Shown: piece after piece, positions 4,985 through 7,842 of the stretch | Layout of the letters: each line of letters begins with the position of its first letter | Position numbering within the stretch: position 1 is the stretch's first letter | Assembly: GCA_018061705.1 (NCBI GenBank) | Contig: JAGOTO010000012.1 | Coordinates: 1 to 7,842 of the forward strand | Length of the DNA: 7,842 nt | Direction of reading: 5' to 3' | Source: Candidatus Saccharimonadota bacterium | Lineage (GTDB): Bacteria > Patescibacteria > Saccharimonadia > Saccharimonadales > UBA4665 | Notes under the pieces: model-generated | Told to the model about the DNA's origin: nothing | Database searches by the model: none | Seen by the model: the letters and a program-made list of their open reading frames with translations, nothing else | Translations under genes and position numbers: made by a program

Positions 4985-5863
4985 ATGGCGCTCGAGTTCT
5001 TTGATACGCACTGCCATCTCCACGAGCTCGTGTCGGCGCACACTCCGGTGCACGATAAATGGCTATCTGACGGTGCCCCACGGACAGAAACTAGTGTGCT
5101 GGAATCCGCTGCACGTGTGGGGGTAAGTCAGATGATTGTCATAGGTACGACTCTCGAAGACAGCGAGGCGGCAGTGCGCTTTGCGCAAGCTCATGAAAAT
5201 GTCTGGGCGAGCATCGGTATCCATCCTCATGAAGCAAAGCGCTACGCTACAACACAGAAATCTAGATCAGTCGGGCTGTCCTCTAGTGAGCACAAACTTG
5301 TTGTGGCGCCTGAGGTGGTTGGTCGATTTGGCGAGCTCGTTCTCGAGCCAAAGGTTGTTGCCGTAGGTGAGTGTGGGCTTGACTACTTCTATAGCCATTC
5401 ACCGAAGCCGGAACAAGAGACGATCCTGCGTTTCCAGCTGGAGCTTGCGCTTCGACATGATGTACCGCTCAGTTTTCATGTACGAGATGCTTTCGATGAT
5501 TTCTGGCCGATTTTTGACGACTATCCAGGCGTACGAGGTGTTTTACATAGCTTTACTGACAGCCAGGAAAATATGGAGCGTGCGGTTGAGCAGGGGCTTT
5601 ACATCGGAGTGAACGGTATCGCCACGTTTACAAAAGACCCAGTGCAACTTGTGATATATCGCACAATTCCACAACAGTCGCTCCTGTTAGAAACCGACGC
5701 TCCATTCTTGACTCCGAAGCCCTTTCGTGGTACAATCTGTGAACCGAAGCATGTTTTGCAGACGGCGCAGTTTTTAACAGAACTCAGAGGCGAGGACATG
5801 ACTGCACTTGCAAAAGCATGCAGCACAAACGCCAAGAGACTTTTTTTACCAGACTCGATATGA
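4985..5863 (+). CDS. tatD: TatD-family metal-dependent hydrolase (DNase)
   Basis: This is a TIM-barrel metal-dependent nuclease; TatD homologues act on DNA as 3'-5' exonucleases or in DNA fragmentation and repair. Metal-site motifs are complete: DTHCH (D7, H9, H11), GIHPHE, VGECGLDYF (E129), SFHVRDA (H165), VLHSFTD (H188) and ETDAPFLTP (D238). At 292 residues it is longer than the usual about 255. The extra length is mostly in two insertions: about 15-35, after the first metal motif, and about 88-118, between GIHPHE and VAVGE. It follows metG by 5 nt without a strong Shine-Dalgarno, so translational coupling is likely. Its TGA overlaps the next gene's ATG as ATGA. Confidence 0.93.
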   Translation: MALEFFDTHCHLHELVSAHTPVHDKWLSDGAPRTETSVLESAARVGVSQMIVIGTTLEDSEAAVRFAQAHENVWASIGIHPHEAKRYATTQKSRSVGLSSSEHKLVVAPEVVGRFGELVLEPKVVAVGECGLDYFYSHSPKPEQETILRFQLELALRHDVPLSFHVRDAFDDFWPIFDDYPGVRGVLHSFTDSQENMERAVEQGLYIGVNGIATFTKDPVQLVIYRTIPQQSLLLETDAPFLTPKPFRGTICEPKHVLQTAQFLTELRGEDMTALAKACSTNAKRLFLPDSI

Positions 5864-6237
5864 ATCTACCACTTTTACCATTTCTCACTAAAGAAACGAA
5901 CATAAGCACCCCACGATTATCCGAGGAGCAGGTGCGCGCCGTCTTGGCGCGCTTCAGTGTCCGGGGAAGGGCGATCAAAAATTCGGCGAATTCTGCCGAA
6001 AAAGCCTTTCCAGGCATTCTCGACCAGCTTAAGCCTGTGTCGGCTATCGTTATGGCACCAGGCTTTGTCGCTCCGCCAGAAGAAAGACCACTCGCTCAAG
6101 CAGAGACCGCTTCGCTCGCCCCGTCAGACATCACTCCGCCCGCCATGAACCCGGATGAGGCGAGGAAGGCCGTAGCGCACGCATACGGCGGGTATTCACA
6201 CCCCGACATTAATGGGCAGTTGCCCTCGGCAGCATAA
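5860..6237 (+). CDS. Hypothetical protein, 125 residues, proline/alanine-rich C-terminal half
   Basis: I do not recognise a family. The start at ATG 5860 overlaps the tatD stop as ATGA, a classic coupled start. A longer frame from ATG 5818 would overlap tatD by 46 nt and is less likely. Residues about 18-60 (PRLSEEQVRAVLARFSVRGRA onward) look helical and basic. About 64-105 is rich in P, A and E and probably disordered. The end has a conserved-looking AHAYGGYSHPDING stretch. There is no signal peptide or membrane segment, so it is probably cytoplasmic. Its stop overlaps the next start as TAATG, so the two unknown proteins are probably made together and may act together. Confidence 0.75.
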   Translation: MNLPLLPFLTKETNISTPRLSEEQVRAVLARFSVRGRAIKNSANSAEKAFPGILDQLKPVSAIVMAPGFVAPPEERPLAQAETASLAPSDITPPAMNPDEARKAVAHAYGGYSHPDINGQLPSAA

Positions 6238-6626
6238 TGATGGCATCTTTCTCAGTTCTCAATGCTGTACTTGGCAAAAACTCTAGTCGTAAAGATGCAG
6301 ATGCATACCGCGAGGCAATCCGCGAAGAGGCAAAGATCGGTGGCACGGTATTTGGGGACGTACCGAGCGATGTGCGCCGTGAGTTCTTCTGTCTTGATGA
6401 GCATACGTGGGTATGGCACGAAGAATGGAAGGATACAGACAGCAAACATCAGGTACGGACCACGCGCTATGATATGAGGCCGCACGGCATCTTTAAGGCG
6501 CAAGATGGCCAGCCCTACCGGCCGGTTAGCAGAGAAGAAGCCAAGCGATTATTAAAGGCAATACATAAGTACAATGAGCTAATCGATAATGAGCTTGCGC
6601 CCTACCTATCAGATGTAAAAAGATGA
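6237..6626 (+). CDS. Hypothetical protein, 129 residues, with an aromatic-rich core
   Basis: No named family is recognised with confidence. Translation starts at ATG 6237 overlapping the previous TAA, or at the ATG three bases later. Residues about 20-34 form a charged helix. The core FFCLDEHTWVWHEEW (50-64), followed by VRTTRYDMRPHGIFKAQDGQPYRPV, reads like alternating beta strands dense in aromatic residues. A C-terminal amphipathic helix (SREEAKRLLKAIHKYNEL) ends the protein. It has no signal peptide or membrane helix. The pattern suggests a real, folded, cytoplasmic protein. One cysteine (C52) and two nearby histidines (H56, H61) could bind a metal, but nothing proves this. The desulfurase gene begins 16 nt downstream, so co-transcription is likely. 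Confidence 0.82.
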   Translation: MMASFSVLNAVLGKNSSRKDADAYREAIREEAKIGGTVFGDVPSDVRREFFCLDEHTWVWHEEWKDTDSKHQVRTTRYDMRPHGIFKAQDGQPYRPVSREEAKRLLKAIHKYNELIDNELAPYLSDVKR

Positions 6627-6642
6627 GAAGACATAACTCCAA

Positions 6643-7788
6643 GTGAGGGACGTATATCTGGATTACGCGGCGGCAACGCCAGTCGACGAAGCGGTTTTAT
6701 CTGCCATGGAGCCATACTATTCCGATGTGTTCTATAACCCATCGGCCATGTATTTGCCGGCCCAGAAGGCCAGGGAAGCGCTCGAATCAGCTCGAAAGCG
6801 TGTGGCGAGCAGGCTCGGAGTTCGCTCGAATGAAGTTATCTTTGCTGCCGGAGGCACCGAAGGCAACAATATAGCCATTGCTGGCATCATGGCAAATTTT
6901 CCTAATTGCTCCGTTGCGGTTAGTGCAATTGAGCACGACTCTGTACTTGAGCCCGCTCGTCAATTTAATTGCTCCGTTGCGCTTTCCACGGCGCAGGGCA
7001 GGGTAGATCTGGATGATTTACGCAAAAAAATCTCCGAAAACACAGTGCTTGTAAGCGTCATGTACGCCAATAACGAGGTCGGCACTATTCAGCCGCTGCG
7101 TCAGATAGCAGCGATGCTCGAAACAATTCGACACGAACGAAGGTCGGGGGGAAACCGACTACCAATCTACTTCCACACTGATGCTTGCCAGGCGGCGAAC
7201 TATCTTGATCTCCACGTCGAGAAACTAGGAGTCGACCTCATGACATTAAATGGCGGTAAGTTATATGGGCCGAAGCAATCAGGGATGCTGTATGTGGCTG
7301 ATCATGTCAAGCTGCAGCCGCTTATCCGCGGTGGCGGCCAGGAGCGGGGGCTTCGAAGTGGCACAGAAAATGTGGCAGGCGCTCTCGGTTTCGCAACTGC
7401 GTTGGATATGGCGCAAACCATGCGTCATGCGGAGGTTAGTAGACTCAACGAAGTGAAAAAACAAGCTATTCATCTCTTGAATCAGAAAATCCCGGGCGTA
7501 ATCATCAACGGCTCCGACAAACAACGGCTCCCAAATAATATTCACATCACTTTGCCAGGTTGTGATAATGAACGCGTACTCCTATTGCTTGAACAGCAGG
7601 GAATTCTTGCCGCGGCTGGGTCTGCATGCAGCGCGAGTAGCGAAGAGCCCAGTCATGTACTGCGTGCGCTGGGGATGAGCGATACAGACGCCCGTAGCTC
7701 GATTCGATTGACTACGGGCCGGGCAACGACACTTGAAGATATGCGACTGTGTGTAAATACGCTAACAGATATAGCAAAAAGTAAATAA
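6643..7788 (+). CDS. Cysteine desulfurase, IscS/NifS type
   Basis: This PLP enzyme takes sulfur from L-cysteine, forming a protein persulfide for tRNA thiolation or Fe-S assembly. A TAA at 6634-6636 blocks the frame upstream, leaving GTG 6643 as the only credible start for VYLDYAAATPVD; GAGAAG lies 12 nt before it, a weak site. The 381-residue length fits the group I family. Key residues visible are H98 (IEHDS) over the cofactor, D180 and Q183 (HTDACQ), the Schiff-base lysine K206 in NGGKLYGPK, RSGTENV, and catalytic C329 in GSACSASSEEPSHVLRALG, whose long loop marks IscS/NifS rather than SufS. Before K206 the usual His is Gly. No scaffold (IscU/NifU) or thiolase gene is in view; the 54 bases after the stop show no gene. 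The specific partner is unknown, so no symbol is assigned. Confidence 0.95.
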   Translation: MRDVYLDYAAATPVDEAVLSAMEPYYSDVFYNPSAMYLPAQKAREALESARKRVASRLGVRSNEVIFAAGGTEGNNIAIAGIMANFPNCSVAVSAIEHDSVLEPARQFNCSVALSTAQGRVDLDDLRKKISENTVLVSVMYANNEVGTIQPLRQIAAMLETIRHERRSGGNRLPIYFHTDACQAANYLDLHVEKLGVDLMTLNGGKLYGPKQSGMLYVADHVKLQPLIRGGGQERGLRSGTENVAGALGFATALDMAQTMRHAEVSRLNEVKKQAIHLLNQKIPGVIINGSDKQRLPNNIHITLPGCDNERVLLLLEQQGILAAAGSACSASSEEPSHVLRALGMSDTDARSSIRLTTGRATTLEDMRLCVNTLTDIAKSK

Positions 7789-7842
7789 CACAATAACATT
7801 ACAGACAAAAACAAACTTGCTCCACCGCGATGTATCTAGCTT

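Noticed and set aside
3531..6626. Alternative genetic code (UGA as glycine)
   Set aside because: TGA acts as a proper stop at 5861 and 6624, each at a sensible gene junction, and no gene needs TGA read-through.

Overview
This 7.8-kb bacterial window has small, tightly packed genes, all on the + strand, and roughly half G+C. Gene content suggests Candidatus Saccharibacteria (TM7) or a related Patescibacteria/CPR lineage: a LemA-TPM pair, a short 482-residue MetRS followed by TatD, lineage-like unknown small proteins, and an IscS-like cysteine desulfurase with a GGK lysine site. This placement is inference. TGA is used as a normal stop (tatD, the 129-residue gene), so there is no sign of code 25.

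Layout. Positions 1-125 hold the end of a lemA gene, followed by a secreted, membrane-anchored TPM-domain protein with a glycine-rich tail. Next comes a tRNA-Leu(UAA) with encoded CCA. Its 3' end begins a 164-bp tandem repeat present 2.4 times (1295-1689). Each copy carries the last 21 nt of the tRNA plus a terminator hairpin, and the two complete copies also carry further hairpins. A gene-poor stretch follows (1690-2015) with one possible 27-residue peptide. Then come a divergent CPBP-type (CAAX-protease/Abi) membrane protein and a HIT-family nucleotide hydrolase/transferase with its own promoter and strong ribosome binding site.

From 3531 to the end lies a probable operon: metG, tatD (5 nt later), an unknown 125-residue gene (ATGA overlap), an unknown 129-residue gene (TAATG overlap) and a cysteine desulfurase (16 nt later). 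A -10-like element sits only 6 nt before the metG ATG, which suggests a leaderless mRNA. The operon combines tRNA charging, a TatD metal-dependent nuclease and sulfur mobilisation (possibly for tRNA thiolation or Fe-S assembly), with two unknown proteins translationally coupled between them.

The most unusual structure is the tRNA-Leu repeat array. It resembles in design the Escherichia coli tyrT locus, where tandem repeats carrying the tRNA 3' end follow the tRNA gene and yield rtT RNA. Here the upstream part of each unit can also pair with the copied tRNA end to form a CCA-ended, tRNA-like minihelix.
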